A stretch of 64,000 nucleotides of DNA from Serratia sp. FDAARGOS_506 (GCF_003812745.1 NZ_CP033831.1:4402001-4466000), one strand, 5' to 3'. Numbered from the stretch's first letter, positions 45,623 to 57,672 are shown. Made by a program: numbers and translations. Notes: a model not told the origin generated them from the sequence alone.

Positions 45623-46444
45623 GTGAAATCATTAGCAAGCATGCTGCAAGGCCAGTCGATCGGCGCGGCCATCACCGCCGTCGAAAACGAGATCAAGGCG
45701 AAACCGGCGGATGCCGACCTGCGCGCCGCGCTGGTGCAACTGTTGTGCCTGAGCGGCAACTGGGCGCGCGCCAACGCGCAGCTGAAATCCTGGCAGGCGC
45801 TGAAACCGATCGCCCAACCGACCACCTTGCTGCTGATGCAGTCGGTCAACGCTGAGCTGCAACGTCAGGCGGTGTTCGCCGGCACGGCCGAGCCGGCGCT
45901 GCTGCGCCAGGATCAGCCCTGGCTGACACTGATGGTACGAGCGCTGCATCAGGATGCGCAAGGCGCGGCCGAAGCGGCCCAGGCACTGCGCGACGAAGCG
46001 CTGGAAGCCGCACCGGCCGGCGCCGGGCGGTTAACGCTGGCCGAAGGCGACCAAGAGCGACAGCTGAGTTTCGACTGGCTGACCGACGGTGACGGCCGCC
46101 TCGGGCCGGTGTGCGAGCTGGCGCTGAACGGCGTTTACTACTGGCTGCCGTTCGCCGACATCGCCGCGATCCAGTTCCAGGCGCCGCAGAGCGCCATCGA
46201 TCTGGTATGGAGCCATGCGCTGGTGCGCCTGACCGACGGCCGCGAACAGGTGTGTCAACTGCCCGCCCGTTATCCGCTGGCCGAAGGCAGCGACGACGCG
46301 CTGCTGCTGGGCAAACGCACCGAATGGCAACCGTTGGGCGACGGCACCCACTATGCGGGGCTGGGCCTGAAGACCTGGCTCAGCGAAAACGATGAATTCC
46401 CGCTGCACAGCCTGCGGCAGCTGAGCTTCGACGCGAGCGCCTGA
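45623..46444 (+). CDS. tagJ: TagJ / ImpE, T6SS accessory protein
   Basis: The 273-residue cytoplasmic protein starts at GTG with AAGGAAA upstream. The N-terminal TPR-like helical domain (about 1-125) and C-terminal domain with GPVCELALNGVYYWLPFADIAAI and RTEWQPLGDG are typical of ImpE/TagJ/SciE. TagJ binds the sheath protein TssB in some T6SS types and can modulate ClpV action. It is followed by tssE after 2 bases. Confidence 0.9.
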   Translation: MKSLASMLQGQSIGAAITAVENEIKAKPADADLRAALVQLLCLSGNWARANAQLKSWQALKPIAQPTTLLLMQSVNAELQRQAVFAGTAEPALLRQDQPWLTLMVRALHQDAQGAAEAAQALRDEALEAAPAGAGRLTLAEGDQERQLSFDWLTDGDGRLGPVCELALNGVYYWLPFADIAAIQFQAPQSAIDLVWSHALVRLTDGREQVCQLPARYPLAEGSDDALLLGKRTEWQPLGDGTHYAGLGLKTWLSENDEFPLHSLRQLSFDASA

Positions 46445-46446
46445 AC

Positions 46447-47022
46447 ATGAACGATAAGCGCCCACCCCACTACGACGGCGGCGATTTGAGTCGCCAGGGT
46501 TACCGCTTTCGCCAGGACAGCGAGCGCCTGACGTCGCGCGACAAAATGCAGCCGGTGCTGCTCGATATGCTGACCGACGACGAACCGCAAAAAAAGCAGG
46601 AGGCGCAAGTGCGCAACCTGGTGTCGCACAGCGAGCTGCGCCGCCGGGTACTGCGCGATCTGCAGTGGCTATTCAACTGCGTCAACAGCGAGTCCAATCT
46701 GGATCTCGGCGATTTTCCGCAGGTGCGGCGCTCCACCCTGAATTACGGCATCGCCTCGCTGGCGGGCAAGCGCATGTCGGATATCGAATGGCTGGACATT
46801 CAGCGCGCGTTGACCGAATCCATTCTCCATTTCGAGCCGCGCATTTTGCCCGAGGGGCTGCAGGTGCGCTGCATCTCGGACACCGGCTCGCTGGAACTGC
46901 ACAACGTGCTGTCGATCGAAATCAAGGGCCGCCTGTGGTGCGTGCCCTATCCGCTGGAGTTTCTGTTCCGTACCGACGTGGATCTGGAAAACGGCCACTT
47001 CGATCTGAAAGACATAGGGTAA
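46447..47022 (+). CDS. tssE: TssE, T6SS gp25-like baseplate protein
   Basis: The 191-residue protein has an N-terminal extension relative to the phage gp25 core. The core is recognised in RDLQWLFNCVNSE, RRSTLNYGIASLAGKRMSDIEW and FRTDVDLENGHF. TssE is a wedge component of the baseplate with TssF and TssG, both downstream. The 5-base gap to tssF indicates tight coupling. Confidence 0.92.
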   Translation: MNDKRPPHYDGGDLSRQGYRFRQDSERLTSRDKMQPVLLDMLTDDEPQKKQEAQVRNLVSHSELRRRVLRDLQWLFNCVNSESNLDLGDFPQVRRSTLNYGIASLAGKRMSDIEWLDIQRALTESILHFEPRILPEGLQVRCISDTGSLELHNVLSIEIKGRLWCVPYPLEFLFRTDVDLENGHFDLKDIG

Positions 47023-47026
47023 GGCG

Positions 47027-48913
47027 ATGGACAGTAAACTTTTAGATTATTACAACCGCGAACTGGCCTATCTGCGTGAGATGGGCGCCGAGTTCGCCGA
47101 ACAGTACCCGAAGGTCGCGGGCCGTCTCGGCATGCGCGGCATCGACGTGGCGGATCCTTATATCGAGCGCCTGATGGAGGGCTTCGCTTTCCTCACCTCG
47201 CGCGTGCAGCTGAAAATGGACGCCGAGTTCCCACGCTTTTCTCAGCGCTTGCTGGAGATCATCTACCCCAACTACCTGTCGCCGACGCCGTCGATGGCGA
47301 TCGCCGAGCTGCAGCCGGACAGCAGCAAAGGCGACATCAGCAACGGCTTCGTGGTGCCGCGCGGCACCATGATGGACAGCCAGACGCTGAAGAAAAGCGG
47401 CATCACCTGCAGCTACACCACCGCCCATGATGTCACGCTGCAGCCGGTGCGCATCGCCGGCGTCGAGCTGGGCGGCATTCCGGCCGATATCCCGCTGGCC
47501 TCGCTGGGGCTGCAGCACAGCGGCTGCGTCAGCGCATTGCGCATTCGTCTCGAATGCTACGAAAGCGTGACGCTCAATAACCTGCAGCTGGATCAGCTGA
47601 TGTTTTACCTGGCCGGGCCGGACATGCAGGCGCAGCAGCTGCTGGAACTGCTGATGCAGCACAGCGTCGGATTGATCGGCCAAACAGTGGAGGCGCAGCC
47701 GCAGCGGCGGGCGCTGGCGCTGGACGGGCTGCGGCAGGAAGGCTTCGCGGCCGAACAGGCACTGCTGCCCAACGATCTGCGCAACTTCGAAGGCTACCGG
47801 CTGCTGCAGGAGTACTTCGCCTTCCCGGCGCGCTTCCAGTTCTTCAGCGTCAACGGCCTGCGCCCGCTGCTGCAGAGCGTGCGCGAAGGGAAAAAGGCGC
47901 TGCGTCAGTTCGAGATCGTGGTGCTGCTGGATCGACACGACGCCGCGCTGGAACGGGTAGTCGATATCGCTCATTTGGCGCTGCACTGCACGCCGGTGAT
48001 CAACCTGTTTCCGAAGGTCGCCGAACGCATCGCGATCAACGAAAAAAACCACGAATACCATCTGGTGGTCGACAATATCCGGCCGCTGGATTACGAAGTG
48101 TTCTCAGTGCAACGGCTCGGCGGCAGCGCCAGCGAGAAACGCTACGAGCAGGAGTTTCGGCCGTTTTACAGCACCCTGAGCGCGGACGACGGCAACTATG
48201 GCGCCTACTTCTCGCTGCGGCGCGAACAGCGCACGCTGTCGGAGCACGCCCGCCGCTACGGCACCCGCACCGGCTATGCCGGCTCGGAAGTTTTCGTGTC
48301 GCTGGTGGACGAGCGGCAATCGCCGTGGCACAGCGATCTGAAATACCTCACCGCCGACGTGCTGTGCACCAGCCGCGACCTGCCGTTGATGCTGCTGCAA
48401 CAGGATCAGGGCAACTTCGTGATGCCCGACTCGATCCCGATCAAACAGGTTTCGCTGCGCAAAGGCCCCACCCCGCCGCGCCCGGCGCTGGCCGAAGGGA
48501 TGATCACCTGGCGGCTGATCAGCCAGCTGCAGCTGAACTACCTCAGCATGATGGACGGCGATCCGGAACAGGGCGCCGCCAGCCTGCGCCAGCTGCTGGG
48601 GCTGTACGGCAACCTGAGCGAGCCGGCGATCGCCAAACAGATCCAGGGCGTGCGCCACTGCAACCTGCGGCCGGTCTATCGGCGAGTGCCGGAGCCGGGC
48701 CCCATCGTGTTCGCACGCGGCATCGCCATCGATCTGACGGTCGATGAGCAGGCGTTCTCCGGCAACAGCCCTTACCTGCTCGGCAGCGTGCTGGAGCGCC
48801 TGTTCTCGCGCCTGGTGGCGATGAACACCTTCACCGAGATGACGCTCTCCAGCCAGCAGCGCGGCGAAATCGCCCACTGGCAGGCGCGCATGGGCAAAAG
48901 GACGCTGATATGA
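47027..48913 (+). CDS. tssF: TssF, T6SS baseplate wedge protein
   Basis: TssF (ImpG/VasA) is 628 residues, the expected length. Family features include LLDYYNRELAYLREMGAEFAEQYPKVAGRLG at the N-terminus (positions 2-32) and the NYLSPTPSMAIAELQPD segment. It forms the TssF2G wedge. Its stop overlaps the tssG start by four bases. Confidence 0.95.
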   Translation: MDSKLLDYYNRELAYLREMGAEFAEQYPKVAGRLGMRGIDVADPYIERLMEGFAFLTSRVQLKMDAEFPRFSQRLLEIIYPNYLSPTPSMAIAELQPDSSKGDISNGFVVPRGTMMDSQTLKKSGITCSYTTAHDVTLQPVRIAGVELGGIPADIPLASLGLQHSGCVSALRIRLECYESVTLNNLQLDQLMFYLAGPDMQAQQLLELLMQHSVGLIGQTVEAQPQRRALALDGLRQEGFAAEQALLPNDLRNFEGYRLLQEYFAFPARFQFFSVNGLRPLLQSVREGKKALRQFEIVVLLDRHDAALERVVDIAHLALHCTPVINLFPKVAERIAINEKNHEYHLVVDNIRPLDYEVFSVQRLGGSASEKRYEQEFRPFYSTLSADDGNYGAYFSLRREQRTLSEHARRYGTRTGYAGSEVFVSLVDERQSPWHSDLKYLTADVLCTSRDLPLMLLQQDQGNFVMPDSIPIKQVSLRKGPTPPRPALAEGMITWRLISQLQLNYLSMMDGDPEQGAASLRQLLGLYGNLSEPAIAKQIQGVRHCNLRPVYRRVPEPGPIVFARGIAIDLTVDEQAFSGNSPYLLGSVLERLFSRLVAMNTFTEMTLSSQQRGEIAHWQARMGKRTLI

Positions 48914-49980
48914 GCGCGGAGATGATCGCCACCGAACTGGCGCCGCCGCAGATCAACGCGCTGTATCGCCTGCCTGACGACTTCTGGCCGCGGCTGCGCA
49001 GCGCGCCTTACAAACACGATCTGTTTCAGCTGCTGCGCCGTATCGACGCCCAGGGCGGCCAACCCTACCTGCTGGGGCGTGCGCCGCTGCCGCGTCACGA
49101 GATGCTGCGCCTGGGCCAGGAGCCGTCGCTGTCGTTCGCGCCCTCCACGCTGGCGCAGGTGGCGCCGCGCGCCAACAGCCCGCTGCACGACGTCTCGATC
49201 TTCAGCTTCGGCCTGTTCGGCCCCAACGGACCGCTGCCGCTGCACCTGACCGAATACGTGCGCGAACGGGTGTACCACCATCAGGACACCACCCTGCTGG
49301 CGTTCACCAACCTGTTCCATCACCGGCTGACGCTGCTGTTTTACCGCGCCTGGGCCGACGCGCAGCCGACGGTATCGCTGGATCGCCCGGACAACCGGCG
49401 CTTCGACGAATACCTGTCGAGCCTGATCGGCATCGGCCAGCCGGCGCAGCAGGAACGCGACAGCATCAACGCCCACGCCAAACATTTTATGGCCGGTCAT
49501 CTGATTCGCCACAGCCGCGATCCGGAAGGCCTGAGCAAGATTTTGCAGCAGTATTTCAAGGTGCCGGTGCGCATCGTCGAAAACGTGCCGCACTGGCTGC
49601 GGGTGGAGCCGCGCGAGCAGGCGCGGCTCAAGGCCGGGCGCGGCGCGCCGCGGCTCGGCGAATCGGCCTTTCTCGGCATCGCGGTGCGCGATATTCAGCA
49701 CAAATTCCGCATCGAACTGGGGCCGATGCCGCAGCGGGACTATGACCGTTTCCTGCCCGGTGCCGAACTGTGCCGGCAACTGCGTGACTGGGTGCGCCAA
49801 TACCTGGGCATCGAGTTCGTCTGGGAAGTCCGCCTGATCCTGGCAAAGGAACAGGCACATGGCACCCAACTCGGCGGCACGCAACGATTGGGCCTGAGCA
49901 GTTGGCTGGCCGACGATCGGCGGCAACGCGATCTCGACGATCTGATCTTCAGCCCCGAACCGCTGGAAAATCCGTTCTGA
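48910..49980 (+). CDS. tssG: TssG, T6SS baseplate wedge protein
   Basis: TssG (ImpH/VasB) is 356 residues. It is recognised by the FDLFQLLRRI-like HDLFQLLRRIDA, FGLFGPNGPLPLHLTEY and the C-terminal GTQLGGTQRLGLSSWL. It works with TssF and TssK in the baseplate. It overlaps tssF in an ATGA junction. clpV starts 57 bases later. Confidence 0.95.
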   Translation: MSAEMIATELAPPQINALYRLPDDFWPRLRSAPYKHDLFQLLRRIDAQGGQPYLLGRAPLPRHEMLRLGQEPSLSFAPSTLAQVAPRANSPLHDVSIFSFGLFGPNGPLPLHLTEYVRERVYHHQDTTLLAFTNLFHHRLTLLFYRAWADAQPTVSLDRPDNRRFDEYLSSLIGIGQPAQQERDSINAHAKHFMAGHLIRHSRDPEGLSKILQQYFKVPVRIVENVPHWLRVEPREQARLKAGRGAPRLGESAFLGIAVRDIQHKFRIELGPMPQRDYDRFLPGAELCRQLRDWVRQYLGIEFVWEVRLILAKEQAHGTQLGGTQRLGLSSWLADDRRQRDLDDLIFSPEPLENPF

Positions 49981-50037
49981 CCCTATTTCGGCCGGCGCCT
50001 TGCGGCGCCAAGGCCACTCTGAGACCTGAGGAAAACC

Positions 50038-52692
50038 ATGTCTGAAATCAGCCGCTCGGTATTATTTGGCAAACTGGATAGCCTGTTATTCACCTCTCTG
50101 GAAAGTGCGACGGCGTTTTGCAAGCTGCGCGGTAACCCCTACGTCGAACTGGCGCACTGGCTGCATCAGCTGATGCAATCGCCGGACGGCGATCTGCAGC
50201 AGATCGTCCGCCACTTCGCACTGGACGAGGCGCAGCTGGCGCGCGACATCGTCGAGGCGCTCGATCGCCTGCCGCGCGGCGCCAGCGCCATCTCCGATCT
50301 GTCCGAGCACATCGACAGCGCGGTAGAACGCGCCTGGGTCTATGGCTCATTGAAATTCGGCGCGGCGCGTATCCGCGGCGGCCACCTGCTGCTCGGCATT
50401 CTAAAAACCTACAGCCTGCGTCATCTGCTGAAGGCCATTTCCCCGCAGTTCGAGCGTATCAATGCCGATCTGTTGATGGATCAGTTCGCCGCCATCACCG
50501 CTCACTCGGCGGAAAATGCCCAGGATGCGCCGGCGGAAAGCAGCGCCGAGAACGTATCCGGCGCGCCGCGCAGCGGTGAAAGCGTGCTGGCGCAGTATGC
50601 CCAGGACTTGACCGCCAGAGCGCGCAACGGCGAGATCGACCCGGTGGCCGGCCGCGATGAAGAGATCCGGCAAATCATCGATATCCTGATGCGCCGCCGC
50701 CAGAACAACCCGCTGCTGACCGGCGAAGCCGGCGTCGGGAAAACCGCGGTGGTGGAAGGCCTGGCGCTGCGCATCGTGGCCGGCGACGTGCCGCCGCAGC
50801 TGCGCGACGTGAAACTGTGCCTGCTGGACATCGGCATGCTGCAGGCCGGCGCCGGCGTCAAAGGCGAGTTCGAAAAACGGCTGCAGGCGGTGATCGACGA
50901 AGTGCAGTCCAGCCCGACACCGATCATCCTGTTTATCGACGAAATTCACACCCTGATCGGCGCCGGCGGCACCCAGGGCACCGGCGACGCCGCCAACCTG
51001 CTGAAACCGGCGCTGGCGCGCGGCCAGCTGCGCACCATCGGCGCCACCACCTGGTCGGAATACAAGAAATACATTGAGAAGGATCCGGCGCTCACCCGCC
51101 GTTTCCAGGTGGTGCAGGTACACGAGCCGAGCGAAGACAAAGCGCTGCTGATGCTGCGCAGCACCGTCAGCCCGCTGGAGCAACACCACCGCGTGCTGCT
51201 GCTGGATGAAGCGGTAGACGCCGCGGTGCGGCTGTCGCATCGCTATATTCCAGCCCGCCAGCTGCCGGACAAGGCGGTGGCGCTGCTGGATACCGCCTGC
51301 GCGCGCGTGGCGGTCAGCCAGCACGCCGAGCCTGCCCAGGTCGAAGACTGCCGCCACCGCATCGATGCGCTGCAGATAGAGTTGGATATCGCCCGCCGCG
51401 AGGCCAAGGTCGGCATCGGCGATCCCCAGCGCCCGCAGGAGATTGAAGCCCAGCTGACCGCGCTGCGCCAGGAGTTGGAACAGTTGACCGACCGCTGGCA
51501 GCAGGAGCTGGCGCTAATCCAAGAGATCATCACACTGCGCGCCCAGCTGCACCGGCAGGAAGAAGAGTCTATTGAAGAAGAGACGCAGGCGCGCCCTGAC
51601 GCCGACGCGCTGCGCGCCCAGCTGGGCGAACTGCAGCAGCAGCTGAGTGCGCTGCAAGGTGAAGCGCCGCTGATCTTCGCCGCCGTCGACGCCAACATCG
51701 TGGCGGCGGTAGTGGCCGACTGGACCGGCATCCCGCTGGGACGCATGGTGAAAAACGAGATTGAGGCGGTGCTGCAACTCTCCGACACCCTGAACCAACG
51801 CGTGATCGGCCAACGCCATGCGCTGGATCTTATCGCCCGCCGGGTGCGCACTTCGCGGGCGCGGCTGGACGATCCGAACAAGCCGGTCGGGGTGTTCCTG
51901 CTAGCCGGGCCGTCCGGCGTCGGCAAGACCGAAACCGCGCTGGCGCTGGCGGAAACCCTGTACGGCGGCGAGCAGAACGTCATCACCATCAACATGAGCG
52001 AATTCCAGGAGTCGCACACCGTTTCGACGCTGAAAGGCGCGCCCCCGGGCTATGTCGGCTACGGCGAAGGCGGCGTGCTGACCGAGGCGGTGCGCCGCCG
52101 TCCTTACAGCGTGGTGCTGCTGGACGAAATCGAGAAGGCGCACCCGGACGTGCATGAGATCTTCTTCCAGGTCTTCGACAAAGGCTGGATGGAGGACGGC
52201 GAAGGCCGCCATATCGATTTCCGCAACACCATCATCATCCTGACCTCCAACGTCGGCACCGATCTGATCGCCGGGTTGTGCAGCGATCCGGAGCTGCTGC
52301 CGGAACCGGAGGCGCTGAGCGGCGCGCTGCGCCAGCCGCTGCTGTCGGTGTTCCCGGCCGCCTTGCTCGGCCGACTGCTGGTGGTGCCGTATTACCCGCT
52401 GACCGACGCCACGCTGGGCAACATCGTGCGCCTGCAGCTGGGCCGCATTCAACGTCGCCTGGCGGAGAATCACGACATCGTCTGCACCTTCGACGACGCG
52501 GTCATCGAACAGATCGTCAGCCGCTGCACCGAGGTAGAGTCCGGCGGCCGCATGGTCGACGCCATCCTGACCAACACCCTGCTGCCGCAGATCAGCCACA
52601 CCCTGCTGACCGGCAGCGCCAACGACCAGCGCTATCGCCAACTGCATATCGCGCTGCAGAACAACGAATTCATTTGTCAATTTCAGGCATAA
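50038..52692 (+). CDS. clpV: ClpV/TssH, T6SS sheath disassembly ATPase
   Basis: The 884-residue AAA+ protein has an N-domain (about 1-160) that recognises the contracted sheath and a first AAA module with Walker A GEAGVGKT (residues 229-236). A coiled-coil middle domain (about 420-535) precedes the second AAA module with Walker A GPSGVGKT (624-631). Walker B-like [14 protein letters not shown] follows. It recycles TssBC after contraction. Its terminator hairpin separates it from ppkA. Confidence 0.97.
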   Translation: MSEISRSVLFGKLDSLLFTSLESATAFCKLRGNPYVELAHWLHQLMQSPDGDLQQIVRHFALDEAQLARDIVEALDRLPRGASAISDLSEHIDSAVERAWVYGSLKFGAARIRGGHLLLGILKTYSLRHLLKAISPQFERINADLLMDQFAAITAHSAENAQDAPAESSAENVSGAPRSGESVLAQYAQDLTARARNGEIDPVAGRDEEIRQIIDILMRRRQNNPLLTGEAGVGKTAVVEGLALRIVAGDVPPQLRDVKLCLLDIGMLQAGAGVKGEFEKRLQAVIDEVQSSPTPIILFIDEIHTLIGAGGTQGTGDAANLLKPALARGQLRTIGATTWSEYKKYIEKDPALTRRFQVVQVHEPSEDKALLMLRSTVSPLEQHHRVLLLDEAVDAAVRLSHRYIPARQLPDKAVALLDTACARVAVSQHAEPAQVEDCRHRIDALQIELDIARREAKVGIGDPQRPQEIEAQLTALRQELEQLTDRWQQELALIQEIITLRAQLHRQEEESIEEETQARPDADALRAQLGELQQQLSALQGEAPLIFAAVDANIVAAVVADWTGIPLGRMVKNEIEAVLQLSDTLNQRVIGQRHALDLIARRVRTSRARLDDPNKPVGVFLLAGPSGVGKTETALALAETLYGGEQNVITINMSEFQESHTVSTLKGAPPGYVGYGEGGVLTEAVRRRPYSVVLLDEIEKAHPDVHEIFFQVFDKGWMEDGEGRHIDFRNTIIILTSNVGTDLIAGLCSDPELLPEPEALSGALRQPLLSVFPAALLGRLLVVPYYPLTDATLGNIVRLQLGRIQRRLAENHDIVCTFDDAVIEQIVSRCTEVESGGRMVDAILTNTLLPQISHTLLTGSANDQRYRQLHIALQNNEFICQFQA

Positions 52693-52698
52693 CGCCGC

Positions 52699-52721
52699 GG
52701 CCGCCGAGACGGCGGCCTTTT
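52699..52721 (+). terminator. Intrinsic terminator after clpV
   Basis: GGCCGCC-GAGAC-GGCGGCC is followed by TTTT, a 7-bp GC stem. It begins 7 bases after the clpV stop and 21 bases before the ppkA start, so it probably only attenuates. Confidence 0.75.
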
Positions 52722-52723
52722 GA

Positions 52724-54187
<1,464 letters not shown>

Positions 54188-54197
54188 TTCCGTTCTG

Positions 54198-54219
54198 AAG
54201 CCCCGTTGCGGCGGGGCTT
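54198..54219 (+). terminator. Intrinsic stem-loop between ppkA and vgrG
   Basis: AAGCCCCG-TTGCGG-CGGGGCTT is a perfect 8-bp stem starting 11 bases after the ppkA stop. It is followed by CCCCTATTTC, a weak U-tract. vgrG likely has its own promoter in the following 110 bases. Confidence 0.65.
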
Positions 54220-54330
54220 CCCCTATTTCATGAGACTGACGCACCACTGCCCACCATCATTGGCCACGCGGCAAGGCCGCTGCAACGCCGGGGTATGCAG
54301 GGCACAACGTCAATCACAGAGGACGTTCTC

Positions 54331-56916
54331 ATGTTGGATCGCATTATTGCGCACACGCCGCTGGGCCAGGAGCAACTGCTGTTCCGCTCACTGGACGGCA
54401 TCGAAGCGCTTTCCACCCCTTTCGACTTCTCTATTGAATTGCTGAGCACCGACGCGCGGCTCGATCGCAAAGCGCTGCTCGGCCAACCGCTGACGCTGGA
54501 GATCCCGACTCAGGGCTTTCTCAGTGCCCCGCGCTACCTGAACGGCAAGATCACCGCCATCGCCGTCAGCAGCGAAGAGATCGGCGGCACCCGCTACGCG
54601 GTGTATAACCTGCACGTGCAGCCGGATCTGTGGCCGATGACCAAGGACCGCAACTTCCGCATCTTCCAGGAACAGACGGTGCCGCAGATCGTCAAGACTC
54701 TGCTGGCGGAGCACAACGTGCAGCTGGAAGATCAGCTGACCGGCGACTATCGCCTGTGGGGCTACTGCGTGCAGTACAACGAAAGCAGCTTCAACTTCAT
54801 CAGCCGCCTGATGGAGTTGGAGGGCATCTATTACTATTTCAAACACGAAATGGGCAAACACACGCTGGTGCTCGGGGACGCCCCCCACCATCACCAGCCC
54901 TATCCCGGCTATGAGATGATCCCCTACCACCTGACGCCGTCGGGCGGCAGCACCAGCGAGGAAGGCATCAGCCAGTGGACGTTGTCCGATCGCGTCACGC
55001 CGGGCATCTACAGCCTGGACGACTACGATTTCCGCAAACCGAACGCCTGGCTGTTCCAGGCGCGGCAAAACCCGGTCTCGCCGACGCCGGGGCAAATCGA
55101 CTTTTACGACTGGCCGGGCCGCTACACCGAGCATCAGCAGGGCGAGTTCTACGCCCGCGTACGCCAGGAGGCCTGGCAGGCCGAACATCAGCAGATCCGG
55201 GGCACCGCCACCGCGATGGGCATCGCTCCCGGCAGCACCTTTACGCTGTATAACGCCCCACACGCCGACGACAACCGCGAGTACCTGACGCTGCAGGCCA
55301 ACTACCATCTGAAAGAGAATCGCTACGCCAGCGGCGACGATCAAAGCAGCGAACACCGTATCGACTTCACCGTGCTGCCGGCGGACGTGCCCTGGCATCC
55401 GCCGCAGCAGGCCACCTGGCCGAAAACCCACGGGCCGCAGACCGCCCGGGTGGTCGGCCCGGCCGGCGAATCGATCTGGACCGACAAATACGGCCGCATC
55501 AAGGTGAAATTCCACTGGGATCGGTTCGGACCGAAAGACGACGGCAGCTCCTGCTGGGTGCGCGTCTCCAGCGCCTGGGCCGGCCAGGGCTACGGCGGCG
55601 TGCAGATCCCACGCGTCAACGACGAAGTGGTGGTGGACTTTATCAACGGCGATCCGGATCGGCCGATCGTCACCGGGCGCGTCTATAACGAAGCCAGCAT
55701 GCCGCCGTGGGCGCTGCCGGCCGCCGCCACCCAGATGGGTTTTATGAGTCGCACCAAGGACGGTACCGCCGACAACGCCAACGCCCTGCGCTTCGAAGAC
55801 AAGGCCGGCGCCGAACAGGTGTGGATCCAGGCAGAGCGCAACATGGACACCCTGGTGAAAAACGATGAAAGCCACAGCATCGCTAACGACCACACGCATC
55901 TGGTGGGCGGTAACCAGATCAAACGGGTGGTGCTCAATCAGGCCACCGGCGTCAAAGGCGATGCCTCCGCGCTGACCGGCAAAACGCGCAGCGACGCCGT
56001 GGTCAACGCCTTTACCCTCGGCTCCGGCGAGTCGCTGCGGCTGGAGTGCGGTGAAAGCGTAATCGAGCTGCTGGCGAACGGCCAAATCAACATCACCGGC
56101 ACCAGCTTCAATATCACGGTGAAAGAGGACGGAGAGATCAATACCGGCGGCCAGTTGGATCTCAACCAGCCCGGCGGCGCCGCACGCACCGCCGCACCGG
56201 GCGGCGGCCATCAGGCGGCGATCCAGAGCGCCGTCGATCAGCTGTTCCCGAACGCGGAGGCGAGTGGTACGCCGGGAAAGCCGGTTAACGCCACCCCTCG
56301 GGCGGCGGCGACAGTACCGCCATCTATCACGCAGAATGCTCAATCGACAACAAAACCCGGCAGAATTGATAATCGGGTTGTTGAATCGGTCATGGCTTCT
56401 GAAGGGGGGGCTGGAGAACAAGGTGGACGGCGTGAGTTATACGGATTCAGACAAGGGAATGGCACTGCCTATGACAAGATCCTCGCGGCTCGTAACCAAT
56501 ATGGCCAAGGCAGCGCTGAAGAGTTTGAGGAAGTATCCAAAGCAATGAGTGCATCGGCGAAGTCTGCCGGGGCACTGAATTTTACCGATCCAGGAAAACA
56601 AGGGGCAATAACCTCATTGGCGCATATGCGTGGTTCATCTGGCGCACAAGCGATCCTGAACTCCATGGAATCCGGACGAATAGTTAAGGCTGATACCTTA
56701 ACACCAGAGGCAATATCCAAAATTGAAAGCATGTCATCGGAAAACTTTCAGGATAATTTACTTAAAGCCCGGGTAGAATACGATAAAGCAATATATGGGA
56801 ATACCATCACGACGCAGGGTGGTAAACAGTACAACTGGTGGGCCCGTTATGGTAATGGCCTGCAAAAACGGTATGCCCGGGAAGCAGAAGAATTTTTAAA
56901 GTTATCAAGCGAGTGA
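54331..56916 (+). CDS. vgrG: VgrG spike with C-terminal lysozyme-like effector extension
   Basis: The protein has 861 residues from MLDRIIAHTPLG (GAGG upstream; the 12-residue upstream extension is rejected). The core is a standard VgrG: gp27-like part (GYCVQYNESSFNFISRLMELEG), gp5 OB-fold (GRIKVKFHWDRFG, SCWVRVSSAWAGQGYGG) and a beta-prism needle to about residue 640. From about residue 670 the extension has unlike composition: Ala/Pro linker, VVESVMASEGGAG (possible catalytic Glu691), LYGFRQGNG, and a C-terminal NWWARYGNGLQKRYARE (835-851). The layout resembles peptidoglycan glycosidase domains fused to other VgrGs. DNA becomes AT-rich exactly at the extension. A secreted partner follows by 3 bases. 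Confidence 0.9.
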   Translation: MLDRIIAHTPLGQEQLLFRSLDGIEALSTPFDFSIELLSTDARLDRKALLGQPLTLEIPTQGFLSAPRYLNGKITAIAVSSEEIGGTRYAVYNLHVQPDLWPMTKDRNFRIFQEQTVPQIVKTLLAEHNVQLEDQLTGDYRLWGYCVQYNESSFNFISRLMELEGIYYYFKHEMGKHTLVLGDAPHHHQPYPGYEMIPYHLTPSGGSTSEEGISQWTLSDRVTPGIYSLDDYDFRKPNAWLFQARQNPVSPTPGQIDFYDWPGRYTEHQQGEFYARVRQEAWQAEHQQIRGTATAMGIAPGSTFTLYNAPHADDNREYLTLQANYHLKENRYASGDDQSSEHRIDFTVLPADVPWHPPQQATWPKTHGPQTARVVGPAGESIWTDKYGRIKVKFHWDRFGPKDDGSSCWVRVSSAWAGQGYGGVQIPRVNDEVVVDFINGDPDRPIVTGRVYNEASMPPWALPAAATQMGFMSRTKDGTADNANALRFEDKAGAEQVWIQAERNMDTLVKNDESHSIANDHTHLVGGNQIKRVVLNQATGVKGDASALTGKTRSDAVVNAFTLGSGESLRLECGESVIELLANGQINITGTSFNITVKEDGEINTGGQLDLNQPGGAARTAAPGGGHQAAIQSAVDQLFPNAEASGTPGKPVNATPRAAATVPPSITQNAQSTTKPGRIDNRVVESVMASEGGAGEQGGRRELYGFRQGNGTAYDKILAARNQYGQGSAEEFEEVSKAMSASAKSAGALNFTDPGKQGAITSLAHMRGSSGAQAILNSMESGRIVKADTLTPEAISKIESMSSENFQDNLLKARVEYDKAIYGNTITTQGGKQYNWWARYGNGLQKRYAREAEEFLKLSSE

Positions 56917-56919
56917 TTT

Positions 56920-57672
56920 ATGTTCAAAAAGATCTTATTACCTGCATTATTTACTGCTTCTTTACTCTGTTCCGTTGAATCCACAGCAGCGATAAACCTG
57001 TTGCAATATAACAAAATTAGCACAGTAAGCGGGCTTGTTAACGATAAAGCAGTCACTGACAGTCTCAAAAGCACACTGGGTCAGGACTATGAGAAATACA
57101 TCAGCAATTTTGATGTTTTCGGTGAACCTCATTCAGTCCCTGGCGGGGGGTTATTTGCTGAAGGCTGGCTGAAGGATCTTTACCTGGAAAGTGCCTCTGC
57201 TTTGGTCATCAATCCCGATGGGAAAATTTATGCTGCCTGGGTTGTACCTGACTCTGATGTCATAAATTACAAATCTTCTGATAAAGATGCCCCCATGAAT
57301 AAGGAGATTCAGCATTGGGCTGAACGCTTCAAAAACATGCAATTCGCCACAATCAACGAAAGAAAAAAGATGAGGGCGACAAAAGAATATTTTGATACGC
57401 AGTCATTCTCTATCAAACTCACGACCATTTGCTCCAGTAAAGGCGATTGTAATGATGCAACTTACTATGGAAAACGTAAAAAAGATGGTGCCGCTTTAAC
57501 TTTACAGGGCAAAGCGACACGAGCTGATTGCAATACAGCCCCATGCCCAATCATTGGTTATGAATTTAAAAACGCATCAACAACTTATATGCTCAGTAAA
57601 ATTGATAACACCCTGACAGTCATAAAGGATGGTAAAATATTAATGAATCAGAAAGGGGAGTGGGTGAAATAG
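56920..57672 (+). CDS. Periplasmic immunity protein for the VgrG extension (putative)
   Basis: The 250-residue secreted protein has a signal peptide ending near ESTAA (residue 24). The mature region is a mixed alpha/beta protein with two cysteine pairs (TTICSSKGDCNDA and ADCNTAPCPI) likely forming disulfides in the periplasm. It begins 3 bases after vgrG, shares the same low GC as the VgrG extension and is closed by a terminator. This is the position and localisation expected of an immunity protein to a cell-wall enzyme. I do not recognise its family. Confidence 0.7.
   Translation: MFKKILLPALFTASLLCSVESTAAINLLQYNKISTVSGLVNDKAVTDSLKSTLGQDYEKYISNFDVFGEPHSVPGGGLFAEGWLKDLYLESASALVINPDGKIYAAWVVPDSDVINYKSSDKDAPMNKEIQHWAERFKNMQFATINERKKMRATKEYFDTQSFSIKLTTICSSKGDCNDATYYGKRKKDGAALTLQGKATRADCNTAPCPIIGYEFKNASTTYMLSKIDNTLTVIKDGKILMNQKGEWVK

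Noticed and set aside
56401-56410. A run of seven G in vgrG as a frameshift site
   Set aside because: The frame continues intact across it (EGGAG) to the natural stop; no second frame encodes a coherent extension.
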